Assembly: GCA_905479915.1 (NCBI GenBank)
Contig: CAJQOH010000015.1
Coordinates: 124,001 to 188,000, forward strand
Direction of reading: 5' to 3'
Length of the DNA: 64,000 nucleotides
Source: an uncultured Flavobacteriales bacterium
GTDB lineage: Bacteria > Bacteroidota > Bacteroidia > Flavobacteriales_E > Vicingaceae
Shown: one piece after another, positions 42,112-51,799 of the stretch
Layout of the letters: each line of letters starts with the position of its first letter
How positions within the stretch are numbered: position 1 is the first letter of the stretch
Position numbers and translations under genes: made by a program
The notes under the pieces: model-generated
Seen by the model: the letters and a program-made list of their open reading frames with translations, nothing else
Told to the model about the DNA's origin: nothing
Databases searched by the model: none

Positions 42112-42148
42112 TAAAAAAGAGTTCTGAATTTCAGAACTCTTTTTTTTT
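42112..42148 (+). terminator. Bidirectional terminator between Cys/Lys gene and HAD gene
   Basis: Hairpin AGAGTTCTGA / TCAGAACTCT with a 3-nt loop. It is followed by eight or more T on the plus strand and preceded by six A, so it can work for both convergent genes. Confidence 0.92.
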
Positions 42149-42842
42149 ACAATATATTATACAGTTCACTCAAACAGTTAATTTCATACTGAACTAAATT
42201 TTCATGTTCAGTTTTGTTAGGATTAAAATAAACACTATCCATTTTAACTCTCTGAGCCCCATAAATATCCGCATACCAATCATCTCCAATCATTATAGAG
42301 TTTACAGCTTTAGCACCTGATAAAGAAAATGCTTTTTTAAAGATATAAGGATGAGGTTTCTTTACTCCTACTTTCTCTGACAATATAATCACGTTAAAGT
42401 AATCTTCTAATCCAGATTCTTTTAATTTAATATACTGTACTTCTTCAAATCCATTTGTAATAATATGAAGCTTATACTTTTTAAAAAGATAATCCAATAC
42501 TTCTATTGCATATGGAAACAATAACGTTTGTCTTGGTGAATGTTTAATGTAATAAGATCCAATCTCTTCAGCCACCTCTACATTTCCTTTATTAAAGTGC
42601 TTCAAAGTATCATAAAATCGTTTCCCACGTAATTCTTCTTTATTTATTCTACCTTCTCTATAGAGCTTCCATAAAGCTTCATTGATCTCCTGATATTTAC
42701 AAATAAACTCTTCTGGCGAGTCTACAACCTCACTTAAATTAAATTTGATATAAATATCATTCAATACTTTTTTTGAATTTTCATCAAAATGCCAAAGTGT
42801 TCTGTCTAAATCAAAAAATATATGTTGATATTCTTTACTCAT
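42147..42842 (-). CDS. HAD-family nucleotidase, YjjG-like
   Basis: 231 residues. Motif I FFDLDRTLW gives catalytic Asp11 and Asp13; motif II IITNG near residue 113, motif III lysine in KVGVKKPHP near 153 and motif IV IGDDWYADIYGA near 176. The LWHFDENS start is typical of the YjjG (noncanonical pyrimidine nucleotidase) branch, which dephosphorylates nucleoside monophosphates such as dUMP or halogenated analogues. Cytoplasmic. Monocistronic between two terminators. Confidence 0.88.
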   Translation of the reverse strand: MSKEYQHIFFDLDRTLWHFDENSKKVLNDIYIKFNLSEVVDSPEEFICKYQEINEALWKLYREGRINKEELRGKRFYDTLKHFNKGNVEVAEEIGSYYIKHSPRQTLLFPYAIEVLDYLFKKYKLHIITNGFEEVQYIKLKESGLEDYFNVIILSEKVGVKKPHPYIFKKAFSLSGAKAVNSIMIGDDWYADIYGAQRVKMDSVYFNPNKTEHENLVQYEINCLSELYNIL

Positions 42843-42852
42843 TTTAATCCAT

Positions 42853-42886
42853 AAAAAAAGTCCTGATAATTAATCAGGACTTTTTC
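42853..42886 (-). terminator. Rho-independent terminator after the T9SS propeller gene
   Basis: Hairpin AAAAGTCCTGAT / ATCAGGACTTTT with a 4-6 nt loop, followed by seven T on the minus strand, 25 nt past the stop of the 991-residue gene. Confidence 0.9.
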
Positions 42887-42911
42887 TTACTTAAAAGTTT
42901 GAGGCAACAAA

Positions 42912-45887
42912 TTATCTTGTTACAATAAATTTAGCAATACTTCTTTCAGATCCAGATTCTAATGAAATAATGTAAGATCCAACACTTAATGCAGAAGCAT
43001 CAAATTGAACTGTATTATTTCCTTTAGCTTGATTTCCTAATTGAATCGTTTTAACTAAAGATCCTGTTAAGTTAAATATCTTAACTGTTGTTTCTGAATT
43101 TTCTTTCAAATCAAAAGAAAGATTTCCAATATTATTTAATGGATTCGGATAAACACTTAAGTTAGAAACAAAGCTATCATCTTTATCTTCAATAACATCA
43201 TCATTTCCTTGAACTGAAGTAACCATTAATTCTCTAGCTTCGTAGAATCCTCTACCATGTGTTCCTAAATAAACAACTCCAGAATTTGCAGGAGCTTGCC
43301 ATGATTTTAAATGTTGTTGAACAACACCGTGAACTGGAACATGAGTCATTCCATTTCCACTTGCGTCTGTCCACTGTACTAATGAACCAAATGCCGCAGA
43401 AAAAGCATTATCTGTAGACCAAACTCCCCATTCAGTACCAATAATTACTTTATCATTATCTGTATAATCAATTACCGCATCATAAACTGGCATATAAGGT
43501 AAATAACCTGTTGCTGATGGTGATGCTGGTCCCTGAATAGAAGTCATTGATAAACCAGTTGTAGCATCCGTACATCTGTAAACGTGATTGTTTGTTGTAT
43601 ATCCACCAGTTGTAACGATTATGTTATCAACATTATTAGGATCAGCAGAAATACCAGTAACTTGACCTGAAGTTCCTGAACCAGTACCTGTAGTTAGAAC
43701 AAAAGTTCCTCCAGCTCTGATATCTAATCCTAAAGAATCATTAGCAGTATTAAGACCGCTTATTCTTCTAACCCCAGAAGTTCTTCCGATAAATAAATGA
43801 TTACCATCAGCAGAAAATTCTAAACAATTAACTCCTGTTAACGTAGATACTCTATACCACTCTGTACTTATAGCATTTAATCTTGCAGCATCTCTAGTAA
43901 CGTAAACACCTGCATTTGTAGCCATTGCAAATCTATTTTGAATTGGATCTTGTAGTATTAATGAATCTCCAGGAGTATTTAAAATAATATTAGCAGGAAC
44001 TATATATTGTAATTCGGTTCCATTAGATAAACTAGAGTATCTGATAGTATCATTCATAAATAAAGTATCTCCTGCATAAACAGTATCTCCTATTCCAACA
44101 AGTGTAGGTGTAGAATCTGTGAACATAATTTTTACAGAATCGATACTTGTAAAGTCATCACTGTTTTCCCAATTTTCTATAACGGTATGAAATGGAACTC
44201 CAACATTTGTAATAACATTTTGTAAATCTGCATCAAAGAATCCACCTCCTGAAGCAGAAGCAGTTGCTCTCCATAAACCTCCATTTTGAGATGTTGCATA
44301 TACAATTCCTGCTCCTTGATTAGAAAAAGCTACATCAAATCCATCTCCAGAAATTTGTCCATCTGTAGGTGTTAGTGTAACTCCTGAAATTGGTGTACCA
44401 CCAAAAGCTCCATCTGTAATCATTACATCTCCGTTATCTTGAGATCCTCCAACGATCCATCCATTTGCAGCTGTTGCAACATCATAAAATGAAGTTACGT
44501 TATAACCATAGTTTCTTTCTTGCCATGAATTTCCAGCATCAGAAGATTTTGTAACTCCTCCATCAGAACCTATATATATAGTATTAGCATCTGCAAACTC
44601 AACAGCATGCACATCTGCGTGTACTGAAAAAAGGCTTGCTGCAAGTAACCAACTCCCCTGAGGACTAGAAAGATTTGTATATCTTCCTTCAAATAAACGA
44701 ATACCACCAACAATTACGTGCCCCCAATCAGAAGGATCTACTCCAATAGCATCATCATAACCTCCTTGTCCAGATGTTTCTGTTGCACTTCTTCTAAACG
44801 GATCTACTCCGGCAGAACCCGATGGCACCAACTCTTTCCATGTTGCACCTTTATCTGTAGTAATACTCAACCCAGCCATTGTTCCTGAAGATGAAGAACC
44901 TACAACATACATCACATCAGAGTTAGATGGAGCTGTTGCTCCTGATAATCTTGAACCAGGCAATGTATGTCTAGTAAAATCTCCTAATCCATCGCTTTGA
45001 TCAGAAATATAAGCTTTCCCTCCAAAACATACTAAAAGAGAACCATCAGTTGCTACATCAATATCATGAACTGGACCAGTTTCAGCTAAACCAGGTATAA
45101 CCTCAAGAGGATTAGTCCATGCACCAATAGTTGAAGGATAAGAACTTCCTACTAGGTCTGCCCATACAAATCCTTTTCTAGTTCCCAAATACAATCTATT
45201 TCCAAAAGATTCGATAGCATTTGTATATGCCCAATCTGAACCTGAACTGTTATTAGGCACTGCAGTTGAATTTACAATTACAGGAATAATCGTATCCTCA
45301 GCAGAAACATATTCATAAACCCCATTTCCAAGTGCTCCAGAACCTCCATTTCCTCCAGAACTTTCAAATGAACTTCCTGTTCCAAAAAATACTCTCCCAT
45401 TATCCGTTTGTGTAAGACACGAAACTGATAAATTTTCTCCTGCTGTACCTTCTTGACCAGAAACTGGGTTCCATGTAGCAGCACCATCAGTAGAAACAAA
45501 TAATCCTCCTGTTACACTTCCAGCATAAATAATATTAGAATTAAATTTATCAACTAAAACTGCTCGAGTTCTACCCCCAACATTATCCGGTCCTTTATGA
45601 ATCCAAGTCAATCCTAAAGAAGCTTTATTAAAGCTATTTTGTTGGCTCATTTGCTTAATTTGATTTCTTACTTGATTAACCAAGTTGTAATCAATTTCAC
45701 CTGTTGCTGGATCAGCTTTAAGCATATGCATATATTCAGCATATCCTGCATTACCAGTTACTCCACCATTATAAATAGTTCGAGGTGTATAAACAGCTTG
45801 TTTATCTTGAGAAATCATGTTTAAAAATGTTCCTCCGATAGCTAATCCTAAGGCTAAAGACCCAACAATAATTGTCTTAATATTCAT
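42912..45887 (-). CDS. Secreted sortilin/BNR-type beta-propeller with T9SS sorting domain
   Basis: 991 residues. A signal peptide or anchor is at 1-27. From about residue 105 the chain has repeated blades in the Asp-box/VPS10 (sortilin-like) or YCF48 style: WIHKGPDNVGGRTRAVLVD, NIIYAGSVTGGLFVSTDGAATW, TIYIGSDGGVTKSSDAGNSW. Asp-box motifs (S-x-D-x-G-x-T-W) are clear. The end is a type A sorting domain (SVYPNPLNNIGNLSF ... SYIISLESGSERSIAKFIV). It is exported by the T9SS; propellers of this kind bind glycans or peptides, and a glycosidase activity cannot be shown from motifs alone. Single gene with its own terminator. Confidence 0.88.
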   Translation of the reverse strand: MNIKTIIVGSLALGLAIGGTFLNMISQDKQAVYTPRTIYNGGVTGNAGYAEYMHMLKADPATGEIDYNLVNQVRNQIKQMSQQNSFNKASLGLTWIHKGPDNVGGRTRAVLVDKFNSNIIYAGSVTGGLFVSTDGAATWNPVSGQEGTAGENLSVSCLTQTDNGRVFFGTGSSFESSGGNGGSGALGNGVYEYVSAEDTIIPVIVNSTAVPNNSSGSDWAYTNAIESFGNRLYLGTRKGFVWADLVGSSYPSTIGAWTNPLEVIPGLAETGPVHDIDVATDGSLLVCFGGKAYISDQSDGLGDFTRHTLPGSRLSGATAPSNSDVMYVVGSSSSGTMAGLSITTDKGATWKELVPSGSAGVDPFRRSATETSGQGGYDDAIGVDPSDWGHVIVGGIRLFEGRYTNLSSPQGSWLLAASLFSVHADVHAVEFADANTIYIGSDGGVTKSSDAGNSWQERNYGYNVTSFYDVATAANGWIVGGSQDNGDVMITDGAFGGTPISGVTLTPTDGQISGDGFDVAFSNQGAGIVYATSQNGGLWRATASASGGGFFDADLQNVITNVGVPFHTVIENWENSDDFTSIDSVKIMFTDSTPTLVGIGDTVYAGDTLFMNDTIRYSSLSNGTELQYIVPANIILNTPGDSLILQDPIQNRFAMATNAGVYVTRDAARLNAISTEWYRVSTLTGVNCLEFSADGNHLFIGRTSGVRRISGLNTANDSLGLDIRAGGTFVLTTGTGSGTSGQVTGISADPNNVDNIIVTTGGYTTNNHVYRCTDATTGLSMTSIQGPASPSATGYLPYMPVYDAVIDYTDNDKVIIGTEWGVWSTDNAFSAAFGSLVQWTDASGNGMTHVPVHGVVQQHLKSWQAPANSGVVYLGTHGRGFYEARELMVTSVQGNDDVIEDKDDSFVSNLSVYPNPLNNIGNLSFDLKENSETTVKIFNLTGSLVKTIQLGNQAKGNNTVQFDASALSVGSYIISLESGSERSIAKFIVTR

Positions 45888-45933
45888 TATGTAATGTTTT
45901 TTAATTAGTGTGTTTTTGAAACGGCTTACAAGA

Positions 45934-45953
45934 TAGGTATAATTTAATACCTA
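45934..45953. repeat. Small hairpin in the leader of the T9SS propeller gene
   Basis: TAGGTAT-AATTTA-ATACCTA, 47 nt upstream of the propeller gene's start on the minus strand. No T run on either strand that would make it a terminator. Confidence 0.4.
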
Positions 45954-46074
45954 CCAAAAAAAAGATCCCATTTCGACACTAAAATTATTAAATAATCGGA
46001 TTAGAACCAAAACAGATTTAAGAAACGGTACATTTTCGAGTTATTCAGGAAGGTGAAGCTTTTTTTACGGTAAT

Positions 46075-46941
46075 CTAAAAAAGATGTTTTTCTGCATGAT
46101 AAGAAGAACGAACCAAAGGACCACTCTCTACAAAACGAAATCCTAAATCCAACCCTATTTCCTTGTATTTAGCAAATTGTTCAGGCTTAATAAATTCGAT
46201 TACAGGTAAATGTTTCAATGTTGGTTGCAAATATTGTCCTAGAGTTAATACGTCACATCCAACACTTCTTAAATCCTTCATAGATTCAATCACCTCATCT
46301 TCTGTCTCACCTAAACCAAGCATAATACCAGACTTAGTTTTCATCCCCCCTTCTTTTAGACGTTTTAATGCTTCTAAACTTCTATCATATTTAGCTTGAA
46401 TTCGAACTTGTTTTGTCAATCTACGAACGGTCTCTAAATTATGCGACACAATTTCTGGAGCTACATCTATTATTCGTTGTAAATTATCCCAATCACCCTT
46501 AAAGTCAGGAACTAAAGTTTCTAAAGTAGTGGTTGGACTCAATTCCCTAACAGCTTTAACTGTTTCTTCCCAAATAATAGAACCACCATCCTTTAAATCA
46601 TCTCTATCTACTGAAGTAATAACGCAGTGTTTTACCTTCATTAATTTAACAGAATTAGCAACACGCATTGGTTCTTCAAGATCTGCAGGCAATGGTCTTC
46701 CTGTTTTAACAGCACAAAATCCACAAGATCGTGTACAAATATTACCTAAAATCATAAAAGTAGCTGTTCCTGCTCCCCAACACTCCCCCATATTAGGACA
46801 ATTTCCACTAGAACAAATCGTATGCAATTTATGTTCTGAAACAATCTGCCTAACCTTAGTATATTCTTCTCCTGTAGGTAATTTAACCTTTAACCATGAT
46901 GGCTTTTTAGCGAATTTTCTTTCTGTTACTGTGTTTTCCAA
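46075..46941 (-). CDS. lipA: Lipoyl synthase
   Basis: 288 residues. Both iron-sulfur clusters are readable: auxiliary cluster Cys43, Cys48, Cys54 ([12 protein letters not shown]) and radical-SAM cluster Cys69, Cys73, Cys76 (CTRSCGFC); the C-terminal RSSYHAE supplies the serine ligand. It inserts two sulfurs into octanoyl groups on lipoyl carrier domains of pyruvate and 2-oxoglutarate dehydrogenases. It starts 2 nt after the stop of an outer-membrane protein gene and so belongs to its transcript. Confidence 0.96.
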   Translation of the reverse strand: MENTVTERKFAKKPSWLKVKLPTGEEYTKVRQIVSEHKLHTICSSGNCPNMGECWGAGTATFMILGNICTRSCGFCAVKTGRPLPADLEEPMRVANSVKLMKVKHCVITSVDRDDLKDGGSIIWEETVKAVRELSPTTTLETLVPDFKGDWDNLQRIIDVAPEIVSHNLETVRRLTKQVRIQAKYDRSLEALKRLKEGGMKTKSGIMLGLGETEDEVIESMKDLRSVGCDVLTLGQYLQPTLKHLPVIEFIKPEQFAKYKEIGLDLGFRFVESGPLVRSSYHAEKHLF

Positions 46942-46943
46942 AA

Positions 46944-47690
46944 TTAGTCTGTTTTTTTCGAGCCAAAGGTAAGTGAAACATAAAGATTAAAAAAATACAT
47001 TTCATTAAAATCATTTGCCATCATTGGTATTTTTTGAAAATAAAGATCAAGTACCCCACCTACTTCTAATGCATTAATTTTGCTTGCTTGCCTAGAAGAT
47101 TCAAAATTCAACCCTGCTTTCAAAAAAGCTCCAGGATAAAACCTTCCGTTAAACAACCCTTGAAACAAAGATGCCTTGCCAATAATATTTCCTTGTGTAT
47201 GGATATCTGGATCGTATCTTTCTATCTCGCTTGTCAATTCTAAATCAACAGAATCAACTTTAATCACTTCTAGGTATACCGGTTTAGCATAAGCTAAAGA
47301 CAATCCAGCATTAACAATAGATGAAATGGCTATCCCTCTAACACTTTGCTTACTTATAAACGTTTTATGATTACCAACACTCAACCTCAACAAGATAACA
47401 GAGTTTAATTGACCATAAACGTATCCATTAGAATTATCGAAAGCAGAACTAAAACTTTTTTCATGCTTAGGGTGTTTCATGCCAACTAATTCAGCCTCAT
47501 ATGTTCTTCTTGAAAATCCTGATGTATATTGCCCATATCGGTAAGTAATTCCCCATCCTCTAGTATGAAGAACTAATCCAAAAGATTGTTCTCTTTTATA
47601 AATGGTTCTCTTTTCTTCAAAAACTGTACCCTGAGCACTCATCGTTTGAGCACCAATAACAATTATTAATATGATAAGAAAATTCTTCAT
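46944..47690 (-). CDS. Putative outer-membrane/secreted protein upstream of lipA
   Basis: 248 residues. A signal peptide (1-19, GAQTMSA-Q) is followed by alternating strands ([50 protein letters not shown]) and a last strand [12 protein letters not shown]. It looks like an outer-membrane beta-barrel. I recall the same pairing with lipA in other Bacteroidota, yet no role in lipoylation is evident; shared transcription may be accidental. Promoter-like TATTTTTG lies 7 nt before the ATG. Confidence 0.72.
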   Translation of the reverse strand: MKNFLIILIIVIGAQTMSAQGTVFEEKRTIYKREQSFGLVLHTRGWGITYRYGQYTSGFSRRTYEAELVGMKHPKHEKSFSSAFDNSNGYVYGQLNSVILLRLSVGNHKTFISKQSVRGIAISSIVNAGLSLAYAKPVYLEVIKVDSVDLELTSEIERYDPDIHTQGNIIGKASLFQGLFNGRFYPGAFLKAGLNFESSRQASKINALEVGGVLDLYFQKIPMMANDFNEMYFFNLYVSLTFGSKKTD

Positions 47691-47697
47691 TCCTTAA

Positions 47698-47705
47698 CAA
47701 AAATA
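47698..47705 (-). promoter_or_regulatory. -7 box for the lipA operon, near-leaderless (TATTTTTG)
   Basis: Exact TAnnTTTG on the minus strand; only 7 nt separate it from the ATG of the first gene. Confidence 0.45.
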
Positions 47706-47748
47706 CAGATAAAAAAACAAGGAAATAAAATACGAATTTAACAGATAA

Positions 47749-48087
47749 TTATGCCTTAAGCTCTAAGTGGATATTCTCTACAGAAATAGACATATGACTT
47801 TCATTATAAACACATTCACCATCTTTAATTAATAGTAACTGTGGAGATTCATGACGTACATTAAACTTCTCAGCAATTAGATCTGAAATATTTCTAAATT
47901 GAATTAAATCCAAATGATAAGCAGGCAAATCACCTTCTAAATCCCAAGATGATTCAAGTCTATTTTTAGCCATAGAACTTATAGAACAGCGAGTACTGTG
48001 CTTAAAAACAACTATACCGCTACCCTGAAATGATTGTTCGATTATACGATCTAAATCTGACTCAGATTTAATGTTAATCCAATTCAA
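47749..48087 (-). CDS. ytxJ: Bacillithiol-system redox protein YtxJ
   Basis: 112 residues, thioredoxin fold. The motif HSTRCSISSMA near residues 30-40 with a single active cysteine, followed by YHLDLIQFRNISDLIAEKF and the cis-Pro segment HESPQLLLI, is the YtxJ (bacilliredoxin-like) signature. It is thought to remove bacillithiol from mixed disulfides on proteins, implying that this organism makes bacillithiol. It starts 3 nt after the stop of a 43-residue lipoprotein gene, with which it shares a promoter. Confidence 0.88.
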   Translation of the reverse strand: MNWINIKSESDLDRIIEQSFQGSGIVVFKHSTRCSISSMAKNRLESSWDLEGDLPAYHLDLIQFRNISDLIAEKFNVRHESPQLLLIKDGECVYNESHMSISVENIHLELKA

Positions 48088-48090
48088 AAC

Positions 48091-48222
48091 TTATGCAGGA
48101 AGTTTTTCAGCGTTTTCTATTTCAACAGATCCATAAGCAGGACATGTTTCATGACTTTTACATGAAGAATATAAAATAGCTACTAAAAAAAGTGCTGAAG
48201 CTGTAATCATTAATTTTCTCAT
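48091..48222 (-). CDS. 43-residue lipoprotein upstream of ytxJ
   Basis: A short ORF with a clear type II signal: MRKLMITASALFLVAILYSS then Cys21, and a mature part of 23 residues, CKSHETCPAYGSVEIENAEK plus LPA. Lipobox YSSC is typical for Bacteroidota (x-S-S-C). A TAGATTTG box with a TTG 19 nt upstream sits just before it, an AAGGAAA ribosome-binding region precedes the ATG, and ytxJ starts 3 nt after the stop. Only two cysteines remain (lipidated Cys and CPAY). Function unknown; likely anchored in the outer or inner membrane. Confidence 0.72.
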   Translation of the reverse strand: MRKLMITASALFLVAILYSSCKSHETCPAYGSVEIENAEKLPA

Positions 48223-48257
48223 CCCTGTTTCCTTATAATGTGAATAGATATCTCTTG

Positions 48258-48265
48258 CAAATCTA
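48258..48265 (-). promoter_or_regulatory. -7 box for the lipoprotein-ytxJ operon (TAGATTTG)
   Basis: Exact TAnnTTTG with a TTG on the same strand at 48285-48287, spacing 19 nt, which is the best -33/-7 pair in the window. It is 35 nt before the lipoprotein ATG. Confidence 0.6.
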
Positions 48266-48363
48266 ATGATAATTAGGTAATTATCAATTAAATTGATTAA
48301 AAAAAGTTGTTAATGCTTTAGGTAAAACGTAAATTGTATTCCTTTGTTATATAAAGAATCCAA

Positions 48364-49056
48364 ATGTTAGAAAAAAATATAGACTTTCAAATAGAAAAAA
48401 GCTGGGGAATAACGCTAAAAGAAGAACTTAATAGCCTCTATTTTAAAGAAATAAAACAGTTTATTTTACAAGAGAAAAACAAAAAAAACATTATATATCC
48501 ACCGAATAATTTAATATTCAATGCTTTTAACCAAACACCCTTTAATGAGGTTAAAGTAGTTATTATTGGTCAAGACCCCTACCATGGAGTTAACCAAGCT
48601 CATGGGCTCAGTTTCTCTGTTTTAGATGGAAACACGCACCCTCCTTCTTTAATTAATATTTATAAAGAACTTGAATCAGATTTAACTATTCCTTATCCAA
48701 AAAGCGGAGATCTAACCCCTTGGGCCAAACAAGGTGTTTTGCTGTTAAATGCCAGTTTAACAGTTAGACAAGCTGAAGCAAATTCTCACCAAAAAATAGG
48801 GTGGCAAAAATTTACTGATAGCGTTATTAAACAATTATCAGAAAAAAGAAACGACATTGTATTTTTACTCTGGGGAGGTTTTGCAAAGAAAAAAGGAGCT
48901 AAAATTGATGCTTCAAAACATCATATTTTAACATCAGGACACCCATCTCCTTTAAGTGCAAATAGAGGGTTCTGGTTTGGAAATCAACATTTCTCAAAAA
49001 CCAATAAACTATTAAAAAGACTAGGTAAAAGTGAAATTGATTGGGAAATAAAATAA
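48364..49056 (+). CDS. ung: Uracil-DNA glycosylase (family 1)
   Basis: 230 residues. The catalytic motif GQDPYHG has Asp71; LLLNASLTVR near 130 and the DNA-intercalating HPSPLSA near 198 with catalytic His are present. It removes uracil from DNA to start base excision repair. The next gene begins 28 nt downstream. Confidence 0.96.
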   Translation: MLEKNIDFQIEKSWGITLKEELNSLYFKEIKQFILQEKNKKNIIYPPNNLIFNAFNQTPFNEVKVVIIGQDPYHGVNQAHGLSFSVLDGNTHPPSLINIYKELESDLTIPYPKSGDLTPWAKQGVLLLNASLTVRQAEANSHQKIGWQKFTDSVIKQLSEKRNDIVFLLWGGFAKKKGAKIDASKHHILTSGHPSPLSANRGFWFGNQHFSKTNKLLKRLGKSEIDWEIK

Positions 49057-49084
49057 TAGTTCTTTATTATCGTATCTTAATAGT

Positions 49085-50815
49085 TTGAAGTTAAAACATT
49101 ACATACTTATCATTGTCCTCTTTTCATTCCTGAAAATTGATGCTCAAAAAATTGAGCTGAAAATATCTTTTAATGATACCACCATTAAGACTTCTAAATT
49201 ATTAGACTATAACAAAACAAGTTCTCTACCTAACCTCAAAAAAGAAATTACAACTGCACTAAATCAACTTCAAAAAAAAGGCTTTCTATCTGCTACTACT
49301 GATAGTATAGTTATAGACTCTACTTTACACCATATATACTTACACCTGGGAAGAATTTACAAATGGACTACCTTAACCAATCAAAACATTGATGAAGAAA
49401 TTCTAAGTAAAATCGGTTTTAGAGATAAATTATTCAACAACAAACCTTTTAATGAAAAGCAAATTCAAAATTTTTTCACGAAAATTATTCTGTACTATGA
49501 AAACAATGGATATCCATTTGCCTCTATAAAATTAGATAGTGTTGTAGTCGAAGAAAATAAATTTTCTGCACAATTATTCATTAAAAAAAATACATTATAC
49601 AAGATAGATAGTGTAATTATTAAAGGGGATGCAACTATCTCTAGTCAATACATCAAAAATTATATAAAAATTAAAGAAGGTGACTTTTACAATGAAGAAT
49701 CTATTCGAAAAATAAGCTCTCGAATTAAAGAACTCCCATTTGTTACCGAAGAAAAAAAATGGAAAGTTGTTTTCACTGAAGATAAATCCAATATAATTCT
49801 TTACCTCAAAAAGAAACAGGCAAGTAGATTCGATGGAGTTTTAGGTCTACTCCCAGATGAAGAAACTGGAAAATTAAGATTAACTGGAGATGTTAAATTA
49901 AACTTAATTAACTCCTTTCATAATGGCGAAAAAATTGAATTTAACTGGCGTGCAATTCAAGAAAATACACAGGATTTAAAATTTAATGTGATGTACCCCT
50001 TCATTGCAAATACCCCTTTAGGATTAGATTACAAATTTAAACTCTATAAAAAAGATACCACCTTTATTGATGTTGGTCATAACATTGGAATTAGATACAT
50101 ATTAAAAGGAAACAACTACTTTAAAACATTTTTCCATAATAAATCATCAAGCATTTTATCACAAACAGGATTCGAAGCACTTACTGTTCTGCCATCTTAT
50201 GCCGATGTTTCTTCTCAATTATATGGGATAGAATCTTATAATGCCAATCTTGATTACCTATTAAACCCTAGAAAAGGTTATCAAGTAAAAGTTAGTGGCT
50301 CTTTGGGAAATAAAACAATTAAACAAAATCCTCAAATAGATGAGAAGTTATATGAAAACTTAGACCTAAAAAGCACCTTATACAATGCTCAATTGGATGT
50401 TAACTACTACTTTCCACTTTCTAAAAGAAGTATTATAAAATTAGGGTCCAAAAACAGCTACACTTTTAATGAAAATCTTTTTGAAAACGAGCTTTTAAGA
50501 ATTGGTGGCCTATTAACTTTAAGAGGATTTGATGAGGAATCTATCTTCGCATCATTCTACTCCATTGAAACTATAGAATACAGGCTCATTCTAGAACAAA
50601 ACTCTTATCTATACTTATTTTTTGATGGCGCTTATTATGAAAATGATGGTATTGAAGAATTTATAGCTGATAGACCTTTTGGATTTGGAGCAGGAATGAG
50701 TTTTGAAACAAAAGCAGGAATATTTTCTATTAGTTATGCTCTAGGAAAACAATTCGATAACCCAATAAAATTTAGCTCAGCAAAGATTCACTTCGGATTT
50801 GTTAATTTCTTTTAA
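49085..50815 (+). CDS. BamA/TamA-family outer-membrane protein
   Basis: 576 residues from a TTG start that puts the signal peptide at residues 1-20 (IDA-Q). One or two POTRA-like domains occupy about 90-245 (YKIDSVIIKGDATISSQYIK, then EGDFYNEESIRKISSRIKEL). A 16-strand barrel follows, with GGLLTLRGFDEESIF near residue 478, resembling the (V/I)RGF motif of Omp85 proteins, and a C-terminal aromatic FGFVNFF. It is shorter than BamA (which has five POTRA), so it is a TamA- or FhaC-like relative that folds or exports an unknown substrate. Codon use is ordinary. Confidence 0.85.
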   Translation: MKLKHYILIIVLFSFLKIDAQKIELKISFNDTTIKTSKLLDYNKTSSLPNLKKEITTALNQLQKKGFLSATTDSIVIDSTLHHIYLHLGRIYKWTTLTNQNIDEEILSKIGFRDKLFNNKPFNEKQIQNFFTKIILYYENNGYPFASIKLDSVVVEENKFSAQLFIKKNTLYKIDSVIIKGDATISSQYIKNYIKIKEGDFYNEESIRKISSRIKELPFVTEEKKWKVVFTEDKSNIILYLKKKQASRFDGVLGLLPDEETGKLRLTGDVKLNLINSFHNGEKIEFNWRAIQENTQDLKFNVMYPFIANTPLGLDYKFKLYKKDTTFIDVGHNIGIRYILKGNNYFKTFFHNKSSSILSQTGFEALTVLPSYADVSSQLYGIESYNANLDYLLNPRKGYQVKVSGSLGNKTIKQNPQIDEKLYENLDLKSTLYNAQLDVNYYFPLSKRSIIKLGSKNSYTFNENLFENELLRIGGLLTLRGFDEESIFASFYSIETIEYRLILEQNSYLYLFFDGAYYENDGIEEFIADRPFGFGAGMSFETKAGIFSISYALGKQFDNPIKFSSAKIHFGFVNFF

Positions 50816-50937
50816 AGTAGCTCTTTCCTCATAAAAAATATAGGGTCTTCATTTTAGAATAATGTATTTCATTATTCTATTTTAGATATATTAACTTTTA
50901 AAAGTTACTCCTAAAATTGATATACATCATAAATACT

Positions 50938-50945
50938 TACCTTTG
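50938..50945 (+). promoter_or_regulatory. -7 box for the oxygenase/ABC operon (TACCTTTG)
   Basis: Exact TAnnTTTG with a TTG at 50917-50919, spacing 18 nt. It is 33 nt before the oxygenase ATG and supports the ATG at 50979 rather than an in-frame TTG at 50943 that lies inside the box. Confidence 0.58.
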
Positions 50946-50978
50946 TTCTTGTTATCTTACAAAGATATTACCAGAACT

Positions 50979-51797
50979 ATGAAAGGAATTATCAATCCAA
51001 TATATTTAGAATCAACGAAGATTGAGCAATTAAAAGTTGATTTTGAAAATGCGAAACCTTGTAATTATTTAGAGTTACCAAACTTCTTAACAGAAGAGTT
51101 GGCAACAACTCTTTATGAGAATTTTCCGAAGATTGATACCTTAAATGTTAAACGTAAAAGTTTAAATGAAAATAAATCAGAAGATTATCATTTTGATCGT
51201 TTTCATCCAAGCTTCTCCGATTTAAAAAAAGTGGTTGGTTCTAAGGAAATGTATCAGTTTATGGAAACCATTACTGGAATTAAAGGTTTAGTAACAACTG
51301 ATGATGCAATGGGTTCTGGAGTACACCAAGGTACTAACGGAAGTTATGTTGATGTTCATATTGATGTAAACTACAACACCAAAGAAAACCTTTGGAGAAG
51401 AATAAACTTGTTGATCTACTTAAACAAAGAATGGAAACCAGAATATGGAGGAGATCTTGAGCTTTGGGATAAAGAAATGACAAAATGTGAGGCGAAAGTT
51501 TCGTGTGATTTTAATAGAGCAGTAATTTTCTTAACGGATGAAAACTCTCCTCATGGCTATGGGAAAATTTCTATTCCAGAAGGAGAAACAAGAAAATCTT
51601 TTTACACTTACTACTTTACGGAAATAGGTGAAGGGTTTAATTATAGTGATTCTCGTTTTGTATCAAGGCCTGATGATTCTGTAGCTAAAAAAATAGGTAC
51701 AGGAATTAAAGAACCTTTAAAAATTACTGCAAAAAAGATTCTGAATAAATTAGGAATGAAATCTTTAGATTTTCAAGATAAAAACAAAAAAGAATAA
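50979..51797 (+). CDS. 2-oxoglutarate/Fe(II)-dependent oxygenase
   Basis: 272 residues. Iron ligands of the double-stranded beta-helix are His and Asp in VDVHIDVNYN near residue 128 and His in SPHGYGK near 195; Arg in ETRKSFYTYYFTE near 210 binds the 2-oxoglutarate. The segment YLNKEWKPEYGGDLELWD is typical of prolyl-4-hydroxylase-like oxygenases that often act on sugars, peptides or lipids. It lies 2 nt upstream of an ABC exporter, so hydroxylation of an exported or lipid molecule is a possible shared role (inference). Cytoplasmic. Confidence 0.85.
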   Translation: MKGIINPIYLESTKIEQLKVDFENAKPCNYLELPNFLTEELATTLYENFPKIDTLNVKRKSLNENKSEDYHFDRFHPSFSDLKKVVGSKEMYQFMETITGIKGLVTTDDAMGSGVHQGTNGSYVDVHIDVNYNTKENLWRRINLLIYLNKEWKPEYGGDLELWDKEMTKCEAKVSCDFNRAVIFLTDENSPHGYGKISIPEGETRKSFYTYYFTEIGEGFNYSDSRFVSRPDDSVAKKIGTGIKEPLKITAKKILNKLGMKSLDFQDKNKKE

Positions 51798-51799
51798 TT

